A stretch of 64,000 nucleotides of DNA. Source: a virus. Below the pieces are notes generated by a model. That model was not told where the DNA came from. It saw nothing but the letters and a program-made list of their open reading frames with translations, and did no database searches. The DNA lies in the IMG/VR virus record IMGVR_UViG_3300030116_004255, positions 17,956 through 81,955 of that record; one strand, 5' to 3'. Below are positions 48,481 to 55,105 of this stretch, in pieces. The position numbers and the translations under genes are program-made. Position 1 is the stretch's first letter; every line of letters begins with the position of its first letter.

Positions 48481-48805
48481 GGTAGCAGTTGATAACGAGT
48501 GGACTTGTGTAGGTTGTGAGAAAACCTTTATTCCTAGAGAGGACAAAGGTATCTTGGAACACTTTTTATACTCTTGTTTGGCTTGTGTCCAACTGGATAA
48601 AAGAAACCAAGCACTTGATCTTTTAGAGAGGACAAGTGCTGAGGTAAGTAAGTTGGCTACTAAGTTAGCGAAACTCAGGTTAGAAAGTATTGACGATTAC
48701 ACTGAGGGTTGCACACCGAAAAATGTGTGGCTTGAAATGAATACAATGACAAATCGGTTATTAACCATATCAAAAAGGTTAAAAAGGATTGGTAAAAAGG
48801 TGTAG
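48473..48805 (+). CDS. Zinc-ribbon/coiled-coil cassette protein
   Basis: This 110-residue protein has WTCVGCEKTF and SCLACVQLD at the N-terminus (zinc site), then a long helix (RTSAEVSKLATKLAKLRLES) and a basic C-terminus (ISKRLKRIGKKV). It is the last gene of the last cassette. Function unknown. Confidence 0.55.
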   Translation: MSKVAVDNEWTCVGCEKTFIPREDKGILEHFLYSCLACVQLDKRNQALDLLERTSAEVSKLATKLAKLRLESIDDYTEGCTPKNVWLEMNTMTNRLLTISKRLKRIGKKV

Positions 48806-48826
48806 TCCAATACCTAACTACTAAAG

Positions 48827-48853
48827 AAAGAGGGGCTTGTCCCCTCTTTTTTT
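48827..48853 (+). terminator. Terminator of seventh cassette
   Basis: AGAGGGG-cttgt-CCCCTCT followed by T7. Confidence 0.92.
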
Positions 48854-48908
48854 GTGCTATCAAGATCTATAAAGGTTTGATCAATGGATCTACGCTTACT
48901 TTTTTGTG

Positions 48909-48935
48909 CATTATCGCACATTTTCAATCCCATTT
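48909..48935 (+). repeat. Cassette-boundary motif, copy L
   Basis: CATTATCGCAC then ATTTTCAATCCCATTT. A fragment (AAATTCAATCCC) follows at 48942. Confidence 0.8.
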
Positions 48936-48953
48936 AGACTCAAATTCAATCCC

Positions 48954-49155
48954 AGATCCAGATCGGACTCTGATCCTGATCATGATCCTGATCTTTGATC
49001 CAGTTTCGCAGATCGTTGATCCAGTTTTGCTAGATCTATGGAGCATTAGCACTGATTTACAATCCCATTTAGGATCATTCTCAATCCCAGATCTAGATCC
49101 AGATCACGATCCTGATCAGATCTAGATCCTGATCCTGATCGCTTGACAGATCATT
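48954..49155. repeat. Dense GATC array (TGATCC/AGATCC repeats)
   Basis: About 21 GATC tetramers occur in two blocks (48954-49035 and 49072-49155), many as tandem hexamers CTGATC or CCAGATC. Palindromic GATC sites at this density recall methylation-controlled origins such as oriC. Confidence 0.9.
49044..49070 (+). repeat. Cassette-boundary motif, copy M
   Basis: CATTAGCACTG then ATTTACAATCCCATTT, placed between the two GATC blocks. A fragment (ATTCTCAATCCC) follows at 49077. Confidence 0.75.
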
Positions 49156-49170
49156 GAAATTCGTTATATT
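49143..49170 (+). promoter_or_regulatory. Strong sigma-70-like promoter at end of GATC array
   Basis: TTGACA (perfect -35), 16 bases, TATATT. A GATC lies just inside the spacer. No plus-strand gene follows within 2 kb, so the product should be an RNA ending at the terminator near 49396. Confidence 0.7.
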
Positions 49171-49185
49171 GTGTGTTTTTTGGAA

Positions 49186-49213
49186 CATTATTGCTGATTC
49201 TCAATCCCAAATT
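49186..49213 (+). repeat. Cassette-boundary motif, copy N
   Basis: CATTATTGCTG then ATTCTCAATCCCAAATT. It lies in the expected transcribed region of the TTGACA promoter. Confidence 0.8.
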
Positions 49214-49280
49214 AGATCTAAACTGGTTGATCCAGCATTGCGTAAAGCTGATCCATGACTGCGAAATTTATTTAGATCTA

Positions 49281-49309
49281 TTTACGATTAAAAGAAGATC
49301 ATGTATAAT
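49281..49309 (+). promoter_or_regulatory. Second promoter upstream of the inverted-repeat arm
   Basis: TTTACG, 17 bases, TATAAT. The expected transcript start is near 49316, directly ahead of the repeat arm. Confidence 0.6.
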
Positions 49310-49315
49310 CTTTGT

Positions 49316-49396
49316 AGCAATTTCTTTCTCTCTCAAAAAGGTAATTTGCTAATCCAATAGAAAGATCCCACTGCTAAGGTGGGATCTATCTTTTTT
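49316..49396 (+). ncRNA. Putative ~80-nt RNA made from the inverted-repeat arm
   Basis: A promoter (49281-49309), no open frame, and a strong hairpin with T6 define a short transcript. Its last ~60 bases are perfectly complementary to the mRNA 3' ends of the genes at 49412 (in cis) and 63694 (in trans), because the same 79 bases follow both stop codons. It could be a regulatory antisense RNA. Not proven. Confidence 0.4.
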
Positions 49397-49414
49397 CAGT
49401 TGACTGTAAGATTA
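49336..49414. repeat. 79-bp perfect inverted repeat, left arm
   Basis: This stretch is the exact reverse complement of 63922-64000. It begins at the stop codon of the minus-strand gene 49412-49936 and includes the two-way terminator. The partner begins at the stop codon of the plus-strand gene 63694-63924. Whether the identity continues past 64000 cannot be seen; at this end it could extend below 49336. Confidence 0.98.
49363..49396. terminator. Two-way terminator in repeat arm
   Basis: AGATCCCAC-tgctaag-GTGGGATCT, with T6 on plus and TTTC on minus. Confidence 0.85.
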
Positions 49415-49936
49415 CAACGGTAAATCTTTGTAGGTATTACCCTCTGGATACTGTCCTAATTGGTCTATTGAATACCATAATTGAGCTAATTTTAAAAATG
49501 GTATGTATTTTGGTATTTGATTTACGCTAGGTTGTTCAAAAAAGAACACACCGATCTCAAAAGGTCTTTCTTTTGGATTATCGTTGTTAAGTTCCATACA
49601 GTAATTGTAAAGACTCTCTAAATTGACATAATCTCTAGTTTTAAATCGTTTAGTTCCTTTAACTTCAGCTAAAAGGATCTTCTCTGGTGTTTTAGGGACA
49701 ATGAGATAATCTGGTATTGTCCAGATCTCTTGAACACGCCAAAAGTAAGGTATAAAATTCTCTTTGGGATCAAAACCTATTTTGGCGTAAACACCTTTTT
49801 CTTGATCGTTAAGATCTTTGACTTGTTTATTTTTTACAAATCCTTTGTATTCCAAATACTCTTTCATTCTTTGGTCAGCAAGATCTATTTTGTTGTTGAA
49901 ATTGCGTTCCTCAAAACTATTTGTGAATTTGTCCAC
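49412..49936 (-). CDS. PD-(D/E)XK nuclease-like protein
   Basis: This 174-residue protein has IPDYLIVPKTPEKILLAEVKGTKRFK: the Asp of PD, then Glu-Val-Lys (ExK), the core of PD-(D/E)XK nucleases, around residues 74-95. An aromatic C-terminal region follows. It lies directly downstream of a single-strand-annealing-like gene, the classic exonuclease-plus-recombinase arrangement. A recombination exonuclease or a resolvase is possible. It shares no obvious sequence with the ExK proteins at 57284 and 58282. Confidence 0.6.
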   Translation of the reverse strand: MDKFTNSFEERNFNNKIDLADQRMKEYLEYKGFVKNKQVKDLNDQEKGVYAKIGFDPKENFIPYFWRVQEIWTIPDYLIVPKTPEKILLAEVKGTKRFKTRDYVNLESLYNYCMELNNDNPKERPFEIGVFFFEQPSVNQIPKYIPFLKLAQLWYSIDQLGQYPEGNTYKDLPL

Positions 49937-49938
49937 TA

Positions 49939-50856
49939 CTACCTTAACGCTTTGATAATCTCGTCAGCTTTAGCACTAGTAATTGTTCTATTACTTACAG
50001 ACTCAAGAACTGAACTGTCTTGACCATAAGTGCTGTCTGGGTTTGTGTTTAACAAACTTGTCACCCAACGAATTTGTTTATCGCTAGCAACCTTATTTGG
50101 ACTTGCTACGATCTGTTGATCTGGAGCTTGATCCACTGGTTGTGCTTGTGGTTGAGGTGCTGGTTTAAATGAATTAGTTGCGTCAATACCGTCCATCTCT
50201 TCCTTTGGTGTAGGTTCGTATCCTGCAAGTTTTACGATTGAGGACAAAGCCATTCGTAATGCTTTAGAACTTGCACGAGTTTGAGCCATTGACATAAGAT
50301 GGTTTGCGTCTTTACCTTTCCAGTTTCTTTCTGAAAACATACAAACTGACTCACTAGCCCCTCTCTGATTACCGTTTACATCTAAAGCAAGAACACGAGC
50401 CTTAAATCCTAAGATCTCGCCAGTGTTTTCGTCTTTGATTTCATTTACCCACTCGGTTTGTGGTGTGATAGCAGTAGGAAGCATAGATCCTAAAAACTGC
50501 CAACCCTCAAATGTCACATACTTTTTACCCTGTATGTTTGCATATAGTTCTTGATTCTCTACTACATCCACAAGTGCTTTTGCATACTCTTGTGACTTGC
50601 TAACAAAGTCAGCAGGATTTGTAGTTCCGAATATATTTTGTGTTAAAGAATTGTTGTTATCTTGATCTACAACTATTTCAGTTGCGACTTGATCTGTGGA
50701 AAGATCTTCTACTGATACAACGATCTCTTTTTCTTTATTAGTGCTTTCTTTTTCTTGATTCACTTTCTCTCCTAACTTATAACTTACATCTCGCCAACCA
50801 TATTCGCCAAATGTAATATCCAAATTATCCTCTAGTTTATCTGGTTGGTGTGACAT
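49939..50856 (-). CDS. ssDNA-annealing / recombination-like protein
   Basis: This protein has 305 residues. The core (~105-225) reads YVTFEGWQFLGSML, GFKARVLALDVNGNQRGASESVCMFSERNWKG and LMSMAQTRASSKALRMALSSIVKLAGYEPTPKEEM. The motif MAQTRAxxKALRxAL...AGYEPTPxEEM recurs in archaeal, actinobacterial and phage proteins that I associate with Rad52-like or related ssDNA-binding functions. The N-terminus is acidic and flexible; the C-terminus (VASPNKVASDKQIRWVTSLL) is a second small domain. It is paired with a nuclease gene two bases downstream. Confidence 0.5.
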   Translation of the reverse strand: MSHQPDKLEDNLDITFGEYGWRDVSYKLGEKVNQEKESTNKEKEIVVSVEDLSTDQVATEIVVDQDNNNSLTQNIFGTTNPADFVSKSQEYAKALVDVVENQELYANIQGKKYVTFEGWQFLGSMLPTAITPQTEWVNEIKDENTGEILGFKARVLALDVNGNQRGASESVCMFSERNWKGKDANHLMSMAQTRASSKALRMALSSIVKLAGYEPTPKEEMDGIDATNSFKPAPQPQAQPVDQAPDQQIVASPNKVASDKQIRWVTSLLNTNPDSTYGQDSSVLESVSNRTITSAKADEIIKALR

Positions 50857-50858
50857 AT

Positions 50859-51089
50859 TTACAGGACGATCCTGTTTTTATTTCTACCAGTTGCGTTAGC
50901 CCAATTCACGACACTGGATTTTTTCCAAAGTGCTACTTGTCCACCAGATACAACTGCGTCTGGATGTGGAAACTGTTTTCTTTGTCGCCAAGACGATACT
51001 GTCGTCCTAGAATAACCAAGAAGATCAGCTATCTCTTGCACTCCAAGTGGTTGATCTTTAGATTCCCACTCGTTTGGTAAGTTAACCAT
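50859..51089 (-). CDS. AlpA/Xis-like helix-turn-helix protein
   Basis: The ATG at 51089 is chosen because AAAGGAG precedes it; the longer frame upstream has no start signal. This 76-residue protein has LGVQEIADLLGYSRTTVSSWRQRKQFPHPDAVVSGGQVALWKKSSVVNWA, the winged-HTH layout of AlpA and excisionase-like proteins. It is the first gene of the minus recombination operon and probably controls it or the divergent plus-strand operon. No integrase is present to support excision. Confidence 0.75.
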   Translation of the reverse strand: MVNLPNEWESKDQPLGVQEIADLLGYSRTTVSSWRQRKQFPHPDAVVSGGQVALWKKSSVVNWANATGRNKNRIVL

Positions 51090-51125
51090 TCTTTCTCCTT
51101 TAATTGTTGCGTTTATATGATATAC

Positions 51126-51153
51126 ATTATATACTTGTTTATGTGTTAGGCAA
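51126..51153 (-). promoter_or_regulatory. Minus-strand promoter for recombination operon
   Basis: Read on the minus strand: TTGCCT, 16 bases, TATAAT. It lies about 40 bases before the HTH gene start, in the divergent region. Repeated GGCA units and TATATAC/GTATAT stretches nearby could bind the HTH protein. Confidence 0.7.
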
Positions 51154-51205
51154 CTACCAATAGGCAGTAATCTGACACAACAGTATTGAATAAAAAAGGA
51201 ATAAT

Positions 51206-51553
51206 ATGACATTACAAAATGAAACTGTCGTGAAACTAAATAAGAAACACGACATAAGCGTTTCCCATACTGGTGGTGGTTGTTATCACTTTGAAATGAG
51301 GGGACACAATCCAGAAAAAGAATCACATTGGTTGATCAATGAAAGAACAGAGGATCTAAACTTTGTTTTAGAAAATATGAAACCAGATACTTTTTGTCAC
51401 TTTGGTTATCAAGATCTAGATAACGATCATGGATATTACTTTGAGGCACAGTATCAAACTGGTGTAGAAATGATTGCACAGTTTGGATCACTAATTGTGA
51501 AAATGTTAAAAGAACAAGAACAATTTGAAAAAGCTGGAGGTAAATTATGGTAG
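51206..51553 (+). CDS. First gene of right-hand operon, function unknown
   Basis: This 115-residue protein (MTLQNETVVKLNKKHDISVSH) has AAAGGAATAAT before the ATG. It contains TGGGCYHFEMRGHNPEKESHWLINERTEDLNFVLENM and a helical C-terminus (MIAQFGSLIVKMLKEQEQFEK). It opens a run of about 25 overlapping plus-strand genes. No family recognised. Confidence 0.55.
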   Translation: MTLQNETVVKLNKKHDISVSHTGGGCYHFEMRGHNPEKESHWLINERTEDLNFVLENMKPDTFCHFGYQDLDNDHGYYFEAQYQTGVEMIAQFGSLIVKMLKEQEQFEKAGGKLW

Positions 51554-52038
51554 GGATCTACGAAATGTATGACATAGGTAATTATGGCGACAAAGAAGTT
51601 TTTGGCGTTGGAACTATTGATAGTCTTACAGAAAAAGTTTTAGAGTGGAACAAAGAGAGTCAATATGCTGATCAGTCAGAAGTTGACGAGTGGGTTAAAG
51701 CTGGTGGTTTTAAATTTACAACTAACTGGGAAAACCCTTTTGGTATGTCTATAAGACATTTAACTGACATAACTATGCACGAAATTGAAGTAGCACATAG
51801 AAACGAAGCTAATACTCGTATTAAAGAGAGTAAAGAAGATCAGTTTGGTTTTATGTCAATAGTTCTAAATCTTGCTGTAAAAGGTAAGTCAGAAAAAGAA
51901 ATGCAAGAGAACGCAAAAGAGGAATTGAAAGATCAAGAATATTATTTAGTGAAAGATATTATTAGATCTGAAAATCCTTTTATCTTTACAGAAACTATGG
52001 ATAAATCTGAAGCAAAAGATTATGGGTTAGTTGAATGA
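51547..52038 (+). CDS. Right-operon protein, function unknown
   Basis: This 163-residue protein has MVGIYEMYDIGNYGDKEVFGVG, a beta-type N-terminus, and a helical C-terminal half. It overlaps the previous gene by seven bases and the next by four. AAAGCTGGAGG lies before the ATG. No family recognised. Confidence 0.5.
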   Translation: MVGIYEMYDIGNYGDKEVFGVGTIDSLTEKVLEWNKESQYADQSEVDEWVKAGGFKFTTNWENPFGMSIRHLTDITMHEIEVAHRNEANTRIKESKEDQFGFMSIVLNLAVKGKSEKEMQENAKEELKDQEYYLVKDIIRSENPFIFTETMDKSEAKDYGLVE

Positions 52039-52187
52039 AAGTTAAAGAATTAATAAAAAAACTGGAACAGTGCGATCCTAATATAGAAGTAAGAGTTATA
52101 GAAGATGTTGATGACGGAAACCCAAATTACTGGGTTGAGTTAGTTGACGAGAGAGAATCAGAAGTTCTGATCATAGGAAAGGAATAG
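52035..52187 (+). CDS. 50-residue small phage protein
   Basis: It begins MKVKELIKKLEQCDPNIEV, a start shared with many small phage proteins (KELIxxLxxxDPxxEV). The ATG overlaps the preceding TGA (ATGA). A similar start is seen at 53760 (MTVKELMEMLEIADPNSEV), so the two may be paralogs. Function unknown. Confidence 0.6.
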   Translation: MKVKELIKKLEQCDPNIEVRVIEDVDDGNPNYWVELVDERESEVLIIGKE

Positions 52188-52188
52188 C

Positions 52189-52485
52189 ATGGACAATATG
52201 ACAGACGAAAGTATTGTTCACATGATCTTTACCGACTGGGTTGAGAATTGTGCAACAGACGAAAAAGAAAAACAAAAAGCACAGGATCTATACAACAAGT
52301 ATTTTCCTGTAAATCAAACAATAGATGAGATACCAACTAATGTGGTGTTAGAAGTAAAGATTGATCCTTTTGACATAACAGTTAAAAATGGATTATCTGA
52401 AACTAAGCTCCAAAATTCTGTCTGGAAACAGGTAAGAAAATTTGTAGCACAAAAGAAGATCAGTTATGAATGGAAGGCTAAATAA
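52189..52485 (+). CDS. Right-operon protein, function unknown
   Basis: This 98-residue protein has TDWVENCATDEKEKQKAQDLYNKYF followed by an alpha/beta C-terminus. GGAAAGGAATAGC precedes the ATG. Its stop overlaps the next ATG (TAATG). No family recognised. Confidence 0.5.
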   Translation: MDNMTDESIVHMIFTDWVENCATDEKEKQKAQDLYNKYFPVNQTIDEIPTNVVLEVKIDPFDITVKNGLSETKLQNSVWKQVRKFVAQKKISYEWKAK

Positions 52486-53015
52486 TGAATAAATATGAAG
52501 TTAGATTTCAGGGATCTAAGACAGTTCTTGCTGACAGTTTAAGCAGAGCTGACGAGATGGTTGCTGAAATGTTAAAATATTTCCCCTCACAATACAAAAT
52601 GAGAGGAACAATAACCAAATCTATCAACACAAAAAAAATCAATGAGGATAGATATTTTCTTGTTCAGGAAAAATTCAGAGAGGATTACAACGGAACAAGA
52701 GTTGTAAAAGTAAAAGCTAAAAGCGTAGAGGATATTTTAGCTGGTAAATATGACGACAAAGATCCAGTTGACGAAATATGGTCAGATGGCGAAATTACAG
52801 AAACTAATTTGATAACAAACAAATTAGATCTATTAAACGATTGGAAAGAAGCATTTGTTGAGTGCAACGCTGGTGGTGTTCCACTGTTAGCAACTGATGA
52901 TCCTAATAAAACTATTGAATATCACGAGAACTATAAAATAAAAGATCTTGATGACGCTATGGAAGTCTTTAGAATCCATAACATAAATGTTGAAAGGGTT
53001 GAAAGCAATGAGTAA
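52485..53015 (+). CDS. Right-operon protein, function unknown
   Basis: This 176-residue charged protein (MNKYEVRFQGSKTVLADSLS) has an N-terminal strand-helix module (RADEMVAEMLKYFP) and a second related one (VVKVKAKSVEDILAGKYDDKDPVDEIWSDGEI). It is coupled to its neighbours at both ends. No family recognised. Confidence 0.5.
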   Translation: MNKYEVRFQGSKTVLADSLSRADEMVAEMLKYFPSQYKMRGTITKSINTKKINEDRYFLVQEKFREDYNGTRVVKVKAKSVEDILAGKYDDKDPVDEIWSDGEITETNLITNKLDLLNDWKEAFVECNAGGVPLLATDDPNKTIEYHENYKIKDLDDAMEVFRIHNINVERVESNE

Positions 53016-53376
53016 AGCAGGATTTGACGATATAGATAGAGTGAGTGAGATAGATCGTATGCAAAAAACTATTTCAAGAGATAGTGTTAAACATATAAGT
53101 GTTGAAATAGCTGATATGTTGATCAAAGAAAAGTATGCACACGATAAAAATATGACTTCAGAAATTATTGACGAGGAAAACGGAATGTCACAATACTTTC
53201 CAGAGGTTCAAGAGGAATTTAATAGTTTCTTTGACACAGTTGAGAATTTAATTGTTGAGAACTTTAAATTAACTGAATACTCCAACACTGGCGACTATTA
53301 CATAAATCCTTTTAACGATCTATGTGATGACGGTTGTGAGGACGAGTTAGCTGTAAGGAATTGTCCAGATGCCTGA
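53008..53376 (+). CDS. Right-operon protein, function unknown
   Basis: The ATG at 53008 overlaps the previous stop. This 122-residue acidic helical protein contains SKAGFDDIDRVSEIDRMQKT and YFPEVQEEFNSFFDTVENLIVENF and ends in a Cys-containing stretch (LCDDGCEDELAVRNC). No family recognised. Confidence 0.5.
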   Translation: MSKAGFDDIDRVSEIDRMQKTISRDSVKHISVEIADMLIKEKYAHDKNMTSEIIDEENGMSQYFPEVQEEFNSFFDTVENLIVENFKLTEYSNTGDYYINPFNDLCDDGCEDELAVRNCPDA

Positions 53377-53563
53377 TTTGATTGAGAGAATCAACGACTT
53401 TGGTAGCACTGATTTCTTTGTAGATCACAAAGACTGTGGTTGGTTTCATACTTGTTATTCTTGTGGCGATATGATTTTGTATTCAGAAGATCACTTCCTA
53501 CAAGTAAAAGGTATGTTCGCTGGTCACAACCAGTGCAAAATTTGTTGGAAAGGGGAAAAGTAG
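53369..53563 (+). CDS. 64-residue zinc-ribbon protein
   Basis: Four cysteines form a ribbon: FHTCYSCGDMILYSED and HNQCKICWKG. The ATG lies eight bases inside the previous gene and the stop overlaps the next GTG (TAGTG). A zinc-binding role is clear, the partner is not. Confidence 0.6.
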   Translation: MPDLIERINDFGSTDFFVDHKDCGWFHTCYSCGDMILYSEDHFLQVKGMFAGHNQCKICWKGEK

Positions 53564-53760
53564 TGACACTTTTATGGATAAACTGTAAGTGTGATCGTTG
53601 TGAAAAAGAATTTCAGATTACAAAAGAGGAGCTTGATCAGTTAGAAAAAGACGAGGGATTCAGCGTAAAGATTGATGACGCTTGGTATTGCGAGGATTGT
53701 TTTAAGTGGTTAGCACAAATAAAATTACCAAACACAAAGTATAAGAGAAAGGAAGGCTAA
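53563..53760 (+). CDS. 65-residue zinc-ribbon protein
   Basis: GTG start at 53563 by overlap with the previous stop; GGAAAGGGGAAAAG lies upstream. It carries CKCDRCEKEFQITKEELDQL and WYCEDCFKWL, a zinc ribbon with a short helical insert. Function unknown. Confidence 0.6.
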   Translation: MTLLWINCKCDRCEKEFQITKEELDQLEKDEGFSVKIDDAWYCEDCFKWLAQIKLPNTKYKRKEG

Positions 53761-54074
53761 TGACTGTTAAAGAGTTGATGGAAATGTTAGAGATTGCAGA
53801 TCCAAACAGCGAGGTTGTTTTTGATCTTAGAGATTATAAGAACAATGCTGTTGGATACTTTGATATTCACTCAAACTGGGTAGAAACAGGGGGATATGAT
53901 CCAGACGAACTGGATTATTTCAAAGTAAAGAAAAATGCAAAAGTTGAACTTTGTATGAAGTTTGACGACAATGAAAAAGCAAATATGTTGTGTGTGACAG
54001 ACACATACGGAGAGAGAGATCTAAAGGAATGGAGAGAGTTGCATGATAAAGAAATTGCTGAACAAACTTCTTAA
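53760..54074 (+). CDS. Small phage protein (KELMEMLEIADP type)
   Basis: This 104-residue protein starts MTVKELMEMLEIADPNSEVVFD, a common phage protein start, then SNWVETGGYDPDELDYFKVKK. The ATG overlaps the previous TAA. Similar in opening to the 50-residue protein at 52035. Function unknown. Confidence 0.6.
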   Translation: MTVKELMEMLEIADPNSEVVFDLRDYKNNAVGYFDIHSNWVETGGYDPDELDYFKVKKNAKVELCMKFDDNEKANMLCVTDTYGERDLKEWRELHDKEIAEQTS

Positions 54075-54315
54075 ATGGCGTATAAATGGACAGAAAGTTA
54101 TTTGGTTTCGCTTTACCTATCACTATTGGGACAGCAAAGACAATAAACAGATCCACATTTACACATTTGAGGGTAATAGGAAGTCCATAGCTGAATACTA
54201 TTGTCAAAACAATATGTGGTGGGACGCTTGTGACACTATGAAATTAAAAAGTATAAGACCAATGCTCCCTAAAGTTGATAAAAGGAGCTGGCATACTAGA
54301 AAGGTATTTAAATGA
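54043..54315 (+). CDS. Right-operon protein, function unknown
   Basis: This 90-residue basic protein (MIKKLLNKLLKWRINGQKVIW) overlaps its neighbours by 32 and 4 bases. It has an aromatic core (WFRFTYHYWDSKDNKQIH) and CDTMKLKSIRPMLPKVDK. No family recognised. Confidence 0.5.
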   Translation: MIKKLLNKLLKWRINGQKVIWFRFTYHYWDSKDNKQIHIYTFEGNRKSIAEYYCQNNMWWDACDTMKLKSIRPMLPKVDKRSWHTRKVFK

Positions 54316-54836
54316 GAGATCTTATATGGGAAATTGCTAAGAGTGGTGAAGAGGATCTGACTAATACAGAACTTCAAGCAATTAGTGATCCTAAAGAACT
54401 TCATGTAGCTTGGGGTTTAAGTGGCGAGGCTAAAATCAATACAACAAATGTAGATCGCTTTGTTAACAAAAAGATTGCAAGTGATGTAGAGGAAAAAGGT
54501 GCGATACGACTTGGCGAAGTTGTTTTTAATTATTCCAAAGGTTATAAGACGACTACACAAGATCTAAGAAAACTTTTAACTTGGGCTACAAGTAAAGAAT
54601 TGTCAGAAGAGTCATTGGACAATCTAGTAGCACTTATTGGGAATAACTTTGTTCCTAAGTTAAGAGGCTTAGACGCTATCGCTAATAAAAAAGGTATGGA
54701 CAAGCAACTTGCAAGAGATACCTTTACACACAAAGAGTGGGATACTGATCCAAAACTTAGTGTGATTAATATAAGACAACAAATTGCACCAAAGTGGGCT
54801 AAAGAACTAAAACATGGACAAAGGAGAACTAAATAG
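54312..54836 (+). CDS. Right-operon protein, function unknown
   Basis: This 174-residue protein (MRDLIWEIAKSGEEDLTNTEL) is helical and basic at the C-terminus (QQIAPKWAKELKHGQRRTK), with TTQDLRKLLTWATSKELSEESL in the middle. Its stop overlaps the next GTG (TAGTG). No family recognised. Confidence 0.5.
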   Translation: MRDLIWEIAKSGEEDLTNTELQAISDPKELHVAWGLSGEAKINTTNVDRFVNKKIASDVEEKGAIRLGEVVFNYSKGYKTTTQDLRKLLTWATSKELSEESLDNLVALIGNNFVPKLRGLDAIANKKGMDKQLARDTFTHKEWDTDPKLSVINIRQQIAPKWAKELKHGQRRTK

Positions 54837-55105
54837 TGTTTGGTTTGATAATTGCACTTGGTATGAACTTTGGTTGGGGAAACCACCCAACCTTTTCAAA
54901 TTATCATTACTGGAATAACTTTCATAACATTTATTGTGAGGAAGTTAATGAGCAGGGTTGTGTTCATAGGGACGAATATGACTTCATTTACTTTTGTAAT
55001 GGAGTAATTTGTGACGATCACGACCTAACTTCTATACCAGAGGACTGCACGATAAACAGTATTGAGAATAACGAATGTAGGTTTGGTGTTCTAAGTGATA
55101 GCTAG
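54836..55105 (+). CDS. Cys-rich, probably exported protein beside lysozyme
   Basis: This 89-residue frame starts with GTG. The N-terminus FGLIIALGMNFGWGNHP is hydrophobic and signal-like but lacks a strong basic n-region. The mature part has about six cysteines (NIYCEEVNEQGCVHRD, FIYFCNGVICDD, EDCTINSIENNECRFG), an even number suited to disulfides. It overlaps a signal-bearing lysozyme-like gene by 11 bases, so both may act outside the cytoplasmic membrane. No family recognised. Confidence 0.45.
   Translation: MFGLIIALGMNFGWGNHPTFSNYHYWNNFHNIYCEEVNEQGCVHRDEYDFIYFCNGVICDDHDLTSIPEDCTINSIENNECRFGVLSDS

Larger units (their letters stand above)
48854..49411. other. Gene-free region: GATC array, boundary motifs, two promoters
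   Basis: No credible gene lies in these 558 bases. They contain boundary motifs L, M and N plus two partial repeats, about 21 GATC sites within ~200 bases, two sigma-70-like promoters pointing right, a putative short RNA, and the left arm of a 79-bp inverted repeat with a two-way terminator. Confidence 0.8.

Noticed and set aside
48877-49125. 82-residue plus-strand frame rich in Asp-Pro-Asp and Ile-Leu
   Set aside because: It is created by the GATC hexamer repeats and boundary motifs; no ribosome site, no family, repeated low-complexity peptide.
39245-49213. Repeat family as CRISPR array
   Set aside because: Copies are hundreds of bases apart with genes between, spacing is irregular and there are no cas genes.
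39245-49213. Integron with attC sites
   Set aside because: Cassettes carry promoters, may hold several genes, motifs lack attC inverted core sites, and no integrase is visible.
49730-50023. 97-residue hydrophobic plus-strand frame
   Set aside because: Antisense to the nuclease and annealing-like genes; Leu/Ile/Phe-rich shadow without start signal.
50859-51089. Excisionase implying a temperate phage
   Set aside because: AlpA/Xis-like HTH alone is not enough; there is no integrase or attP candidate in the window.
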